Assembly: GCA_030604135.1 (NCBI GenBank)
Contig: JAUVWL010000001.1
Coordinates: 124,001 to 188,000 of the forward strand
DNA from: Burkholderiales bacterium
GTDB taxonomy: Bacteria > Pseudomonadota > Gammaproteobacteria > Burkholderiales > Burkholderiaceae_C
Length of the DNA stretch: 64,000 nucleotides
Direction: 5' to 3'
In this document: one piece after another, positions 36,998 to 46,750 of the stretch
How the letters are laid out: every line of letters begins with the position of its first letter
How positions within the stretch are numbered: the stretch's first letter is position 1
Position numbers and translations under genes: made by a program
The notes under the pieces: model-generated
What the model saw: the letters and a program-made list of their open reading frames with translations, nothing else
Told to the model about the DNA's origin: nothing
The model's database searches: none

Positions 36998-37276
36998 TCA
37001 ACTGGCCTGGGGTGGTGGCACGTAGCCGGCAGCCTCGTCGGCACCCTCGCCAAAAAAGTGCTTCTCCATCTGCCGTGCCAGGTATTGCCGGGCCCGCGCA
37101 TCTGCCAGGTTCAGGCGATTCTCGTTGAGCAACATCGTCTGATGGCGCAGCCACGCGGCCCAGGCTTCCTTGCTCACGTTCTCGAAAATGCGTTTGCCCA
37201 GTTCACCGGGATAGGGTGGGAAATCCAGCCCTTCAGCCTCCTTGCCCAGCTTGATGCATTGAACCGTTCTTGCCAT
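36998..37276 (-). CDS. yggX: Probable Fe(2+)-trafficking protein
   Basis: [56 protein letters not shown]. Confidence 0.96.
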   Translation of the reverse strand: MARTVQCIKLGKEAEGLDFPPYPGELGKRIFENVSKEAWAAWLRHQTMLLNENRLNLADARARQYLARQMEKHFFGEGADEAAGYVPPPQAS

Positions 37277-37556
37277 GGTGACTCCTTCTAATTCCAGAAA
37301 GTTATGTATAAATGAGAATAAATTTGTTTTGGTAAGGAGCATTGGGCGGCATCATCATGCCCCTGCGCCGGGCTGCCCCATACTGTAGCAAGAGCGGTGT
37401 TCTTGCTGGTGGTGTAGGCCACGGTGCATGACATAGCGCAAGGTCAACGCCTTGTGTGACCCGTAAAATTTCAGTTTGCCCGGTAACCGAGCCGGTTCTG
37501 GCAACGTCAACACCCCTGGATCCCGTCAAGCCAGGGGACACCCCACAGGATAGACC

Positions 37557-38330
37557 ATGAGTGCATTTCTGGAAGAGCGCGTTCTGACCGTTCACCACTG
37601 GACCGACCGCCTCTTCAGCTTCACCACCACGCGCGATACCGCGCTGCGGTTTTCCAATGGTCATTTCACCATGATCGGGCTCAAGGTGGACGGCAAGCCC
37701 CTGTTGCGGGCCTACAGCATTGCCAGCCCCAATTACGCCGAGCACCTGGAGTTTCTGAGCATCAAGGTGCAGGATGGTCCGCTGACCTCTCGACTGCAGC
37801 ACATCCAGCCGGGTGATACGGTGATTGTGGGCAAGAAGCCGACCGGCACGCTGCTGATCGATTATCTGCTGCCGGCCAAGCGCCTGTACCTGCTGGCCAC
37901 GGGGACCGGTCTGGCCCCGTTCCTGAGCGTGATCCGAGACCCCGAAACCTATGAGAAGTTCGAACAGGTGGTGCTGGTGCACGGCGTGCGCGAGGTCAAG
38001 GAACTGGCCTATCGCGAGTTGCTGGAGCACCAGCTCAAGCAGGACGAGTTCCTGGGCGAGATGGTGCAGCAGCAGTTCCAGTACTACCCCACGGTGACGC
38101 GCGAAGCCTTTGTGCACCAGGGGCGCATTCCCCACGTGATCGACAACGGTCAGCTGGCCAAGGACCTCGGCTTGCCGGACCTGAATCCGGCAGAAGACCG
38201 GGTCATGATCTGTGGCAGCCCGGAGATGCTGCGTGACCTCAAGGCCTTGTGCGAAAAGCGTGGTTTTGCCGAAGGCAGCACGACCCGCCCCGGCCAGTTC
38301 GTGATCGAACGGGCCTTCGCCGACAGCTGA
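37557..38330 (+). CDS. fpr: Ferredoxin-NADP+ reductase
   Basis: RAYSIASPNYAEHLEFLSIKV, ATGTGLAPFLSVIRD, FVIERAF. Confidence 0.92.
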   Translation: MSAFLEERVLTVHHWTDRLFSFTTTRDTALRFSNGHFTMIGLKVDGKPLLRAYSIASPNYAEHLEFLSIKVQDGPLTSRLQHIQPGDTVIVGKKPTGTLLIDYLLPAKRLYLLATGTGLAPFLSVIRDPETYEKFEQVVLVHGVREVKELAYRELLEHQLKQDEFLGEMVQQQFQYYPTVTREAFVHQGRIPHVIDNGQLAKDLGLPDLNPAEDRVMICGSPEMLRDLKALCEKRGFAEGSTTRPGQFVIERAFADS

Positions 38331-38399
38331 TCCCGTCGACGGAACTCCGAGGCGCTGGTCGGGTCCACCGGGCGCCTCGTTTCTTTTTCTGGAGAGATC

Positions 38400-38918
38400 T
38401 TGTCTGCAGCCCTGTCCCTGTCCACCTGGCTGGATCAAAACCCGCGTCGCGTTCTTGGCATGGTGGCGCTGGCCTGCCTGGGCTTGCTGCTGTTTGGCAT
38501 GTATCTGCAGCATGTCGAGGACCTCGAACCTTGCCCGATGTGCATCGTGCAACGCTACGCGCTCATTCTGGTCGGTCTGGTGGCCGCGCTCGGCGCCGCG
38601 TTCAAGGGCACGGCAGCGCGCAACACGGCGGTGGCATTGACCGGCCTGGCCGCCGCTTTCGGCGCCTTTGTGGCGGCGCGTCAGAGCTGGTTGCAGTGGT
38701 ACCCCCCCGAGGTGCTGTCCTGCGGCAGGGACTTCTTTGGCATGATCGAATCGTTTCCGCTCAGGCGCGCGATTCCCATGATTTTTCGTGGCAGCGGCGA
38801 TTGCTCGGCCGTGGACTGGACCTTCCTGGGGCTGACGATCGCCAATTGGTCGTTTCTCTGGTTCATGGCGTTTGCCGCGCTGGCCCTGGTTCTGCTGCTG
38901 CGCCGGCGAGGTGCTTGA
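38400..38918 (+). CDS. dsbB: Disulfide bond formation protein DsbB
   Basis: EPCPMCIVQRYALI CxxC plus second Cys pair; four TM segments; TTG start. Confidence 0.9.
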   Translation: MSAALSLSTWLDQNPRRVLGMVALACLGLLLFGMYLQHVEDLEPCPMCIVQRYALILVGLVAALGAAFKGTAARNTAVALTGLAAAFGAFVAARQSWLQWYPPEVLSCGRDFFGMIESFPLRRAIPMIFRGSGDCSAVDWTFLGLTIANWSFLWFMAFAALALVLLLRRRGA

Positions 38919-38927
38919 GTCGACGGG

Positions 38928-40058
38928 TCACTCGCGCGGCCACCAGGTCAGCAGGCGTTTCATGGCCGCCACGTCACCGCAGTGGTCGGCTGCATAGCCC
39001 GGCATCGAGTTCAACGTGGACTGCCACGCCGGTTCCCTCAGAGCGCGGATCAATGCCTGAACCGCAGGCGACGTGAGGGCGGTTTTGAGGCAGACGATCA
39101 GATAGCGTTCGTCGGTCAGCGGAACAAAGCCCAGCCCGAGCTGCTGAGCCGCGTAGGCCGTGCCCAGGCCGGCATCGGCGGCACCGGCCGCAACGGCCTG
39201 GGCGACCGCCGCATGGGATGCTTCGATGTGTTCGTAGCCGTTGATGTCGATCGGGTCGAGCCCTTGTTGTGTCAGCAACTCATCGATCAAAAGGCGCGTT
39301 CCGGTGCCGCGGGCGCGGTTGACGTAGCGCGCCTGCAGGCGGGCGACGTCGTCCAGGCCTCGCAAACGCAGCGGGTTGCCCGGTGCCACGATCAGCCCCT
39401 GTGTGCGGCGTGCGAACCCGATGATCTTGTGCGTGCCCAGGCGCAGAAGGGGTCGGTAGGTGCGGGCGCTGTGGCTGAGGGCGCCGGCGAAGGGCTGGGT
39501 GTGGAACCCTGCCACGGTGCAGCGCCCCTCGTTGAGCGCCCGGATGGCGTCGACACTGCCGCAGAAGCGCAGATCGAGGTGCAGCCTTGACGCGCGAGGC
39601 CGTTCGGGTTGGCCCAGTCCGGCAGCGAAGTCCTGCAAAGCGGTCAGGGCGTGGTCGTGGCTGGCATACATCACCAGTTCATGGCCGGTGGCTGCGCCAT
39701 CGCTGTCGAGCACCTGAGAAAAAACGCGCTCCAGATCGGCCTTGAGCGAGGCCAGCTGAGGACCCAGCCGGGCCTGGGCCAGGCGTTCGGCCATGAGCAG
39801 ACGTTGCCCTACCGGGCTCAACACAGCGGCCTGGCCGCGCTCCCAGACCAGCAGCTCGCGCCCGAGTTCGGACTCCCATTGACGCAGCAGGCCCCAGACG
39901 TGCCGGTAGGACAGACCCAGCGCGCGAGCGGCGGCCGAGATGGAGCCGCGTTCGTGCACCGCATGCAACACATCCATCATGGGGTTGCGCAAGGGTGCGG
40001 CCGGAGCGGGCACAGCCGCATCGGGTCGCAGGGTGTAGGTGAGCTCGACGTGTCGCAT
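38928..40058 (-). CDS. ModE-type HTH regulator fused to a PBP-like domain (tungstate/molybdate regulator)
   Basis: LHAVHERGSISAAARALGLSYRHVWGLLRQWE HTH, C-terminal PBP-like domain; divergent from tup operon. Confidence 0.82.
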   Translation of the reverse strand: MRHVELTYTLRPDAAVPAPAAPLRNPMMDVLHAVHERGSISAAARALGLSYRHVWGLLRQWESELGRELLVWERGQAAVLSPVGQRLLMAERLAQARLGPQLASLKADLERVFSQVLDSDGAATGHELVMYASHDHALTALQDFAAGLGQPERPRASRLHLDLRFCGSVDAIRALNEGRCTVAGFHTQPFAGALSHSARTYRPLLRLGTHKIIGFARRTQGLIVAPGNPLRLRGLDDVARLQARYVNRARGTGTRLLIDELLTQQGLDPIDINGYEHIEASHAAVAQAVAAGAADAGLGTAYAAQQLGLGFVPLTDERYLIVCLKTALTSPAVQALIRALREPAWQSTLNSMPGYAADHCGDVAAMKRLLTWWPRE

Positions 40059-40171
40059 GGCGCAAGTGTGCCCGACGCCCCTGGATATGAAATAGACCAC
40101 CTATGTGCGTGGGTTCATACCGCGTCTTCACGTAGCCGCAATGGGCCCCGTACTGGTTATGCTGCGGCGCA

Positions 40172-40900
40172 ATGAACACCTTCTCGGACAGCTTTTCGAC
40201 CGCCTTGCAGTTGCTCCTGTCTGCAGACCCGGGCCTATGGACCATTGTCATGCGGTCGCTGGCCGTCAGTGCCACGGCCTGCCTGATCGGGTGTGTCATC
40301 GGTTTGCCCCTGGGTGCCTGGCTCGGCGTGCTGCGGTTTCCCGGTCGAGGCGCGGTGCTGGTGGTGCTCAACACCTTGCTGGCCCTGCCGGCGGTGTTGG
40401 TGGGCTTGGTCATCTACCTGTTGCTCTCGCGTTCGGGGCCGTTGGGCTTTCTGGGCTGGCTGTTCAGCTTTCAGGCCATGGTGCTGGCCCAGGTGGTGCT
40501 GGTGGTGCCAGTGGTCACGGCGCTGACGCGCCAGGTGGTGGAGGATGCTGACCGGGCCAATGGCGAACAGCTGGCTTCACTGGGCGCCAGGCCCTGGTTG
40601 CGCAGCCTGATCCTGGCATGGGATGAGCGCTTTGCACTGTTGACCGTGGTGATCACGGCCTTTGGTCGCGCAATTTCAGAGGTCGGGGCGGTGATGATCG
40701 TGGGCGGCAACATCGATGGCTTCACGCGGGTCATGACCACGGCCATCGCACTGGAGACGAGCAAGGGCGACCTGCCACTGGCGTTGGGGCTCGGTCTGGT
40801 TTTGCTGGCGGTGGTGCTGCTGCTCAATGCGTTGGTTGGCTTGCTGCGCCGATGGCGTGAGCGCGCCGACACCTTGCCGTCCGGCCTGATAGCGACATGA
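40172..40900 (+). CDS. tupB: Tungstate-type ABC transporter permease (TupB-like)
   Basis: AISEVGAVMIVGGNIDGFTRVMTTAIALETSKGD EAA-loop region. Confidence 0.85.
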   Translation: MNTFSDSFSTALQLLLSADPGLWTIVMRSLAVSATACLIGCVIGLPLGAWLGVLRFPGRGAVLVVLNTLLALPAVLVGLVIYLLLSRSGPLGFLGWLFSFQAMVLAQVVLVVPVVTALTRQVVEDADRANGEQLASLGARPWLRSLILAWDERFALLTVVITAFGRAISEVGAVMIVGGNIDGFTRVMTTAIALETSKGDLPLALGLGLVLLAVVLLLNALVGLLRRWRERADTLPSGLIAT

Positions 40901-41646
40901 CCGGCATGCCCACGACCGATGTGGTGGTGTCGCTGGACGGTGTGTCCGTCCGTCTGGGTTCTGCGGCGCAGGTGCCAGCACTGTCCGGCGTGAGTCTGAA
41001 GCTGCATGCCGGCGAGCGCGTGGCTCTGGTGGGCGCCAATGGCAGCGGCAAGAGCACCCTCTTGCGCAGCCTGCATGGGCTGCTGCCGCTCAGTGCAGGC
41101 CGGCTGCAATCGCTGCCGGGCGTGCGCATGGCCATGCTGTTCCAGCGGCCGCATCTGCTGCGGCTGAGCGTGCGACGCAACGTGGCGCTGGGGCTGTGGT
41201 TGTCGGGCCTGCCCTGGAAGGAGGCGGGTGTGCGTGCCGAGCAGGCGCTGGCGCGGGTGGGGCTGGACCACCTGGCTTCCCGCAATGGGCGGGCCTTGTC
41301 CGGGGGGCAACAACAACGGGTAGCGCTGGCTCGTGCCTGGGCGCTTCGCCCCGACGTCTGGTTGCTCGACGAGCCCACGGCCAGCCTGGACCCGCATGCC
41401 AAGCGCGAGGTCGAGACGCTCATTGCAGAGTTCGGGCGGGAACCTGCGGTGCCGGGCGGGCGCCCTCCGACGTTTGTCTTTGCCAGTCACAACCTGGGTC
41501 AGGTCAAGCGTCTGGCCAGTCGCGTCATCTACCTGGAGCAAGGGCGGGTGCGGGCTGATCTGCCCGTAGCCGAGTTCTTCGATCAGGGACGCCTGGCAGC
41601 GTGTTCGCCGCAGGCCAGCGAGTTTGTCAAGGGAGAATCCACGTGA
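40897..41646 (+). CDS. tupC: ABC transporter ATPase (TupC-like)
   Basis: GANGSGKSTLLRSL Walker A, LSGGQQQRVALARA, WLLDEPTASLD. Confidence 0.88.
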   Translation: MTGMPTTDVVVSLDGVSVRLGSAAQVPALSGVSLKLHAGERVALVGANGSGKSTLLRSLHGLLPLSAGRLQSLPGVRMAMLFQRPHLLRLSVRRNVALGLWLSGLPWKEAGVRAEQALARVGLDHLASRNGRALSGGQQQRVALARAWALRPDVWLLDEPTASLDPHAKREVETLIAEFGREPAVPGGRPPTFVFASHNLGQVKRLASRVIYLEQGRVRADLPVAEFFDQGRLAACSPQASEFVKGEST

Positions 41647-42485
41647 CTGCCTTCGCTTCTTTTGGTCGTGGGCTTGTACCACGGCTGCTCGCGGCTGCTC
41701 TGGTAACCACGGGCTTGCTCAGTGGCACCGCAGCACTGGCGCAGGGCAGCATTGTTGTGGCTTCGACAACGTCCACCGAGCAGTCGGGCCTGTTCGGTCA
41801 TATCCTGCCTCGGTTCAAGCAGGCCACCGGCATCGATGTCAAGGTGGTGGCACTGGGCACGGGCCAGGCGATCGACATGGCGCGCCGCGGTGACGCCGAC
41901 GTGCTGTTCGTGCACGACAAGGTGGCCGAGGAGAAGTTCGTGGCCGATGGCTTTGGTGTCAAGCGGCTGGAGGTGATGTACAACGACTTCCTGCTGGTGG
42001 GGCCCAGGGCCGATCCGGTTGGCACCAAAGGCTCGGATGTGGTGGCGGCGCTCAAGAAGGTGGCTGCGGCCAACGCGCCCTTCATTTCCCGAGGTGACAA
42101 GAGCGGTACCCACGCTGCCGAACTTCGCTTCTGGAAGATGACGGAAACCGATGCCAACAAGGGACGTGGCTACAGGGAGTGTGGTTGCGGCATGGGACCG
42201 GCGCTGAACATGGCGGCGTCCAGTGGAGCCTATGTGCTGACCGATCGCGGTACCTGGCTCAACTTCAGGAACCGGGCGGATCTGGACGTTCTGGTCCAGG
42301 GCGACCAGCGCCTGTTCAACCAGTACGGCGTGATGCTGGTCAGCAGCGCCAGGCATCCGCATGTCAGGACCAGTGCTGGCCAGAAATTCATCGACTGGGT
42401 GACGGGCCCGGCCGGACAGGCAGTGATCGCCAGCTACAAGATCGGTGGCGAGCAGCTGTTCTTTCCCAACGCGCAGAAGCCTTGA
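41643..42485 (+). CDS. tupA: Tungstate-type substrate-binding protein (TupA-like)
   Basis: VVASTTSTEQSGLFGHILPRFKQATGIDVKVVALGTGQAIDMARRGDADVLFVHD; GTG start overlapping tupC stop. Confidence 0.88.
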   Translation: MTAFASFGRGLVPRLLAAALVTTGLLSGTAALAQGSIVVASTTSTEQSGLFGHILPRFKQATGIDVKVVALGTGQAIDMARRGDADVLFVHDKVAEEKFVADGFGVKRLEVMYNDFLLVGPRADPVGTKGSDVVAALKKVAAANAPFISRGDKSGTHAAELRFWKMTETDANKGRGYRECGCGMGPALNMAASSGAYVLTDRGTWLNFRNRADLDVLVQGDQRLFNQYGVMLVSSARHPHVRTSAGQKFIDWVTGPAGQAVIASYKIGGEQLFFPNAQKP

Positions 42486-42644
42486 CGGCGATGAAGCCCA
42501 TGATGGACATAACCCTGTTCCATTTCTGAACACAGGTCAGCCGATGTTGGCATGGCATGCTTCTTGTTGCAGGATCGGGGATGAGACAGCGTGCGATCGC
42601 CTGCGGGGGATCGTTTGCCACAGCGACATGTTGCGGAGACAACC

Positions 42645-44738
42645 ATGAATCCACGAGCCATCTTCGTTCCTACTGCTTTACAAGCAGCCATCTGGCTGGC
42701 CCTCACCGGTACCGCACAGGCACAGGTGGTCTTGCAGGAGGTGGTGGTCACCGCCAACCGCCAGGAGCAGCAGAGCTTTGACGCTCCCGCAGCCATTCAG
42801 GCGGTGGGGCGCGATGTGATCGAGGCGGCTGGACCGCAGGTCAACCTGTCGGAGTCGCTCAACCGGGTGCCGGGCATCACGGTGCTGAATCGCCAGAACT
42901 ACGCCCAGGATTTGCAGCTGTCGATTCGCGGATCCGGATCACGTTCGCCTTTCGGCATTCGTGGCTCGCGGCTGATCGTGGACGGCATTCCGGCCACCAT
43001 GCCCGACGGGCAGGGCCAGGCCTCGACGATCAGCCTGCCGTCTGCGGGTCGCATCGAGGTACTGCGGGGGCCGCTGGCCCAGCTGTATGGCAACTCGTCG
43101 GCGGGCGTGGTGCAGGTGTTCACGGCCGACGGGCCCGAAAAGCCGGAATTGCGGGGCAGCCTCGACGCCGGGTCGAACGGCCTTCGCCGCTGGGGTCTGC
43201 AGACGGCTGGACAGCAGGGGGCGGTCAACTACGTGCTTGATCTAAGTGACTTTCGCACCGACGGCTGGCGCCAGAACAGCGCGGCTGAGCGGCAGCATCT
43301 CAACGCCCGCCTGCGCACGCCACTGGGCGAGCGGACCCGCCTGACCTTGGTGGCCAACGTGTTTGACCAGCCGGTCTCGGGCGACCCCCTGGGTCTGACC
43401 CGGGCACAGCTGGCCGAGAACCCTCGCCAGGCGGACATCCGGTCGACCGAGTACCAGGCGGGCAAGGATGTGTCGCAGCGGCAGCTCGGGCTGGTGCTGG
43501 ACCAGAAGCTGGACGACCGCAGTGAGCTGATGGCCCGGGTGTACGCCGGGCAGCGCGACCTGGACAACCGGTTGTCGATTCCGCTGGTGGCGCAGCAGGC
43601 CCCCACAGCGGCTGGCGGCATCGTCGACCTGGATCGGCAATACAGCGGGGCCGGCCTACGTTACAGCCGGAGCACGCCGCTCGGACAGGGGCAACTGAGT
43701 TACAGCGTCGGGCTGGACGTGGAGCGCATGAGCGAGCGCCGGCGGGGCTTCATCAACAACTTCGGGTCCCGGGGTGAGCTCAAGCGGGACGAGGACGATA
43801 CCGTGCAGAGCACCGGTGTCTACGCCCAGGCCGACTGGGCCATCAACGAGGACTGGAGTGCCGTGGCCGGTCTGAGGGCCAACCGGGTGCGCTTCGAGGT
43901 GGAGGACTTCTTCGTTCGGCCGGGCAACCCGGACGACAGCGGTCAGGCCCGGTTCTCGGCCACCAACCCGGTGATCGGTTTCACACGGCATCTGGGTCCG
44001 GACAGCAACCTGTATGTCAACATGGGCCGTGGCTTTGAAACACCGACCTTCACCGAACTGGCCTACAGAACCGGTGGCAGTGGACCCAACCTCGACCTGA
44101 AAGCGGCCCGAAGCACCCATGTCGAGCTGGGCTACAAGACCCGCCTGACGGCGCAGCAGCGGCTGGATGTGGCCTTGTTCCACATCGGGACCACGAACGA
44201 GATCGTGGTGGCTTCCAGCAGTGGCGGTCGCACCATCTACACCAACGCGGGCAAGACGCGGCGCTCGGGCATCGAGGTGGCGCACAGCGCACAGTGGACA
44301 CCCGAGTGGCAGACCCACCTGGCCTTCTCGACCTTGAATGCCCGCTTTGCCGACGCCTTTGCCAGCAGCAGCGGTGCGCAGGTGCCCAAGGGAAACCGCA
44401 TACCCGGCACGCTGGACCGTCAGCTGTTTGCCGAGCTGGCTTGGAAGCCGCAGGCCTTGCCAGGTCTGACCAGCGCGCTGGAGGTGGTGCACCTGGGTCG
44501 CATGGCGGTGGATGACCTCAATTCCGACCGCACAGATGCGGCCACGGTGTTCAACCTGCGTCTGGGTTGGGAGCAGCCGGTGGGCAACTGGCGCTTCAGG
44601 TCCTACCTGCGCCTGGACAACCTGGCCGACAAGGCCTATGTGGGTTCGGTCATTGCGAATGAAGGCAACCGCCGCTTCTTTGAGCCGGCCCCCGGGCGGC
44701 AGTGGGGTGTGGGTGCGAGTCTGAGCTACGCCTTCTGA
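42645..44738 (+). CDS. pqqU: TonB-dependent receptor, PqqU/YncD-like
   Basis: NRQNYAQDLQLSIRGSGSRSPFGIRGSRLIVDGIPATMPDGQGQ, RGFETPTFTELAYR, NEIVVASSSGGRTIYTNAGKTRRSG, C-terminal Phe; blocks match E. coli YncD as recalled. Confidence 0.8.
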   Translation: MNPRAIFVPTALQAAIWLALTGTAQAQVVLQEVVVTANRQEQQSFDAPAAIQAVGRDVIEAAGPQVNLSESLNRVPGITVLNRQNYAQDLQLSIRGSGSRSPFGIRGSRLIVDGIPATMPDGQGQASTISLPSAGRIEVLRGPLAQLYGNSSAGVVQVFTADGPEKPELRGSLDAGSNGLRRWGLQTAGQQGAVNYVLDLSDFRTDGWRQNSAAERQHLNARLRTPLGERTRLTLVANVFDQPVSGDPLGLTRAQLAENPRQADIRSTEYQAGKDVSQRQLGLVLDQKLDDRSELMARVYAGQRDLDNRLSIPLVAQQAPTAAGGIVDLDRQYSGAGLRYSRSTPLGQGQLSYSVGLDVERMSERRRGFINNFGSRGELKRDEDDTVQSTGVYAQADWAINEDWSAVAGLRANRVRFEVEDFFVRPGNPDDSGQARFSATNPVIGFTRHLGPDSNLYVNMGRGFETPTFTELAYRTGGSGPNLDLKAARSTHVELGYKTRLTAQQRLDVALFHIGTTNEIVVASSSGGRTIYTNAGKTRRSGIEVAHSAQWTPEWQTHLAFSTLNARFADAFASSSGAQVPKGNRIPGTLDRQLFAELAWKPQALPGLTSALEVVHLGRMAVDDLNSDRTDAATVFNLRLGWEQPVGNWRFRSYLRLDNLADKAYVGSVIANEGNRRFFEPAPGRQWGVGASLSYAF

Positions 44739-44749
44739 GCGCGCCGGGA

Positions 44750-45499
44750 TCAGGCAAGCGCCTGACCCGGCGCGAGCTGGCGCAGTACCTCGGCATGAAA
44801 GTCGGGTTCGGTGGCGCCGGCCATGAAGGTGTCGATCGGACCGTCGAAGCGCATCTGGCCCTGGTGTAGCAGCAGCAGCCGGTCGGCCCCGCGCGCTTCT
44901 TCAATCAGGTGGGTGGCCCAGAGCACGGCCATGCCCCGGTTGCGGCACAGGGTCTGCATGGTGGTCAGCAGCTGCTGGCGCGAGGCCGGGTCTAGCCCGA
45001 CGGTGGCTTCGTCCATCAGCAGCACGCGCGGCTCGTGCAGCAGAGCCCGCACCAGTTCCACCTTGCGTCGGTTGCCGCCCGACAGCGCCCGCACCACAGC
45101 GCCGGCCTGCGTACCCAGCCCCAGGGTTTGCAGGTGGTGTTCAATGCGCTGCCTGGCCAGGCGGCGCGGGATGCCGTGCAGGTCGGTGTGGAACAGCAGG
45201 TTGGCCCGCACCGTCAGGTCCAGGTCAAGCGCCATCTGCTGGAACACCACACCCAGACCCGCCAGCGCACGCGCCGGTTCCCTTCGCATGTCATGCCCGA
45301 GCACCTGCACCTCGCCCTTGTCCGGGCTGAACAGACCGGTGAGCAACTGCAGCAGGGTGGACTTGCCAGCCCCGTTGGGGCCCAGCAGGGCCACCATCTC
45401 ACCCGACTGGAGCGTGAGGCTCACATCTTTCAGGGCCGGCTTGCCGCCATAGGACTTGTGCAGGCCGGTGGCACTCAGCAGGGTTTGCGGCCCGGTCAT
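44750..45499 (-). CDS. ABC ATPase of PQQ-alcohol dehydrogenase-associated system
   Basis: GPNGAGKSTLLQLLTGLFSPDKGEVQVLGHDM, LSGGNRRKVELVRALLHEPRVLLMDEATVGLD. Confidence 0.88.
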   Translation of the reverse strand: MTGPQTLLSATGLHKSYGGKPALKDVSLTLQSGEMVALLGPNGAGKSTLLQLLTGLFSPDKGEVQVLGHDMRREPARALAGLGVVFQQMALDLDLTVRANLLFHTDLHGIPRRLARQRIEHHLQTLGLGTQAGAVVRALSGGNRRKVELVRALLHEPRVLLMDEATVGLDPASRQQLLTTMQTLCRNRGMAVLWATHLIEEARGADRLLLLHQGQMRFDGPIDTFMAGATEPDFHAEVLRQLAPGQALA

Positions 45500-46476
45500 C
45501 GGTCGGTCTCGCTTCGGTGGAGCAGGTTCATGCGGGCAAGAAGGCTGCGTTCGCGGGCCACGGTGGCCAGCAGGGCGCGCCGGTAGTCCTGGGTATTCAG
45601 GTAATCGAGTTGCTGATCGTAGCGCGCCAGGGCCTGGCGGTGCCGTTCGGTGTGCATGGCCGCGCGAAAGGCGTCGTGCAGACGCTGGATGACGAGCTCG
45701 GGTGTGCCGGCTGGTGCGGCCAGGCCCCACGGCGAGGTGTACACCGCTTGCGGGTAGCCCATTTCGACCAGTGTCGGCACGTCGGGCCAGCGGGGGCTGC
45801 GTTGGGCACTGAAGATGCCCAGCAGGCGCAGCTTGCCCTGGTCCACCCACGGGGCGAAGCCGGTCGAGTTGACGCCGGCCATCAGTTGCCCGCCAGCCAC
45901 CGCCAGCATCTGGTCGGCCGTGCCCTTGTAGGGCACATGAACGTAGCGCACGCCTTGACCGAGCAGGATCTCCTCCATGGCCAGATGGGCGGTGGTACCG
46001 ATGCCGGTGGAGCCCAGCAGCAGTTCGCCCGGGTGCCGCAAGGCCCAGTCGATCATGTCCTGCAGGCTGCGCCAGGCGCTGGCCGCTGGCACCAGGATGC
46101 CGAAGGTGGTGCCCGAGACCTGAACGATGGGGCTGAAATCCTCCAGCGGGTTCCAGGGGACCGCGTGCATCAGGGCGTGGCGGTAGACGGTGATGGGCAC
46201 CTGGCCGATGGTGTAGCCGTCGGACTCGGCCATTTTCAGCGCTGGTGCGACCTGTGTGCCGGCCGCGCCCGGCCGGTTGATCACGATGAGGCGCTGGCCG
46301 AGCAGGGGCTCGGCTTCCTCGCACAGGATGCGCAGGGTCAGGTCGGTGGCGCCACCGGCGGGCCAGGGAACGATCAGCTGGATGGGACGGTCCGGCCAGC
46401 CGGAGGGGGCTGCCTGTGTGCCGGGGACCATGCAGGCCGAGGCCAGCAGGCCGCCCAGCAGACGTCGCCGAGACAT
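45496..46476 (-). CDS. Bug/TctC-family periplasmic substrate-binding protein
   Basis: WPDRPIQLIVPWPAGGATDLTLRILCEEAEPLLGQRLIVINRPGAAGTQVAPALKMAESDGYTIGQV; overlaps ATPase start by 4 nt. Confidence 0.9.
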   Translation of the reverse strand: MSRRRLLGGLLASACMVPGTQAAPSGWPDRPIQLIVPWPAGGATDLTLRILCEEAEPLLGQRLIVINRPGAAGTQVAPALKMAESDGYTIGQVPITVYRHALMHAVPWNPLEDFSPIVQVSGTTFGILVPAASAWRSLQDMIDWALRHPGELLLGSTGIGTTAHLAMEEILLGQGVRYVHVPYKGTADQMLAVAGGQLMAGVNSTGFAPWVDQGKLRLLGIFSAQRSPRWPDVPTLVEMGYPQAVYTSPWGLAAPAGTPELVIQRLHDAFRAAMHTERHRQALARYDQQLDYLNTQDYRRALLATVARERSLLARMNLLHRSETDR

Positions 46477-46673
46477 GCGGGTTTCCCCTGTGTCATTTCG
46501 GAGCGTTGCAGGAGGCGTTCGGTGTGGCATATTGGTTCGGCAAGTGAGGGCCCGGTATCTGGTGTGCCCCGGGGGCGTGGATAAGCAGTCATTCCTGCCG
46601 TGCGGCAGGCATGGGGTCCGCCTGTGCCGATCAGTGGGTGCGCGCCTGCCCGCAAGAACCGTTCCCGTGCGGG

Positions 46674-46689
46674 TGGCACCGAATTTGCT
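46674..46689 (+). promoter_or_regulatory. Sigma-54 (-24/-12) promoter upstream of YVTN propeller operon
   Basis: TGGCACCGAATTTGCT, GG-N10-GC spacing, 62 nt before the start codon. Confidence 0.8.
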
Positions 46690-46750
46690 GAAAGACCCTG
46701 CCAGGCCAGGAGAAGGCCAGGGCGAACCGAAAACCCAAGGAGACACACCG

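Noticed and set aside
42553-42568. TGGCATGCTTCTTGTT as a sigma-54 promoter for the pqqU-like gene
   Set aside because: The -12 element has GT in place of the near-invariant GC; too weak to count with the other three.
42486-42644. Cobalamin or other riboswitch upstream of the TonB receptor
   Set aside because: No recognisable B12-box or other conserved aptamer core was seen.
42645-44738. TonB receptor as a lanthanophore (LutH-like) receptor
   Set aside because: Sequence blocks fit YncD/PqqU better, and the neighbouring dehydrogenase does not show the DxD lanthanide signature.
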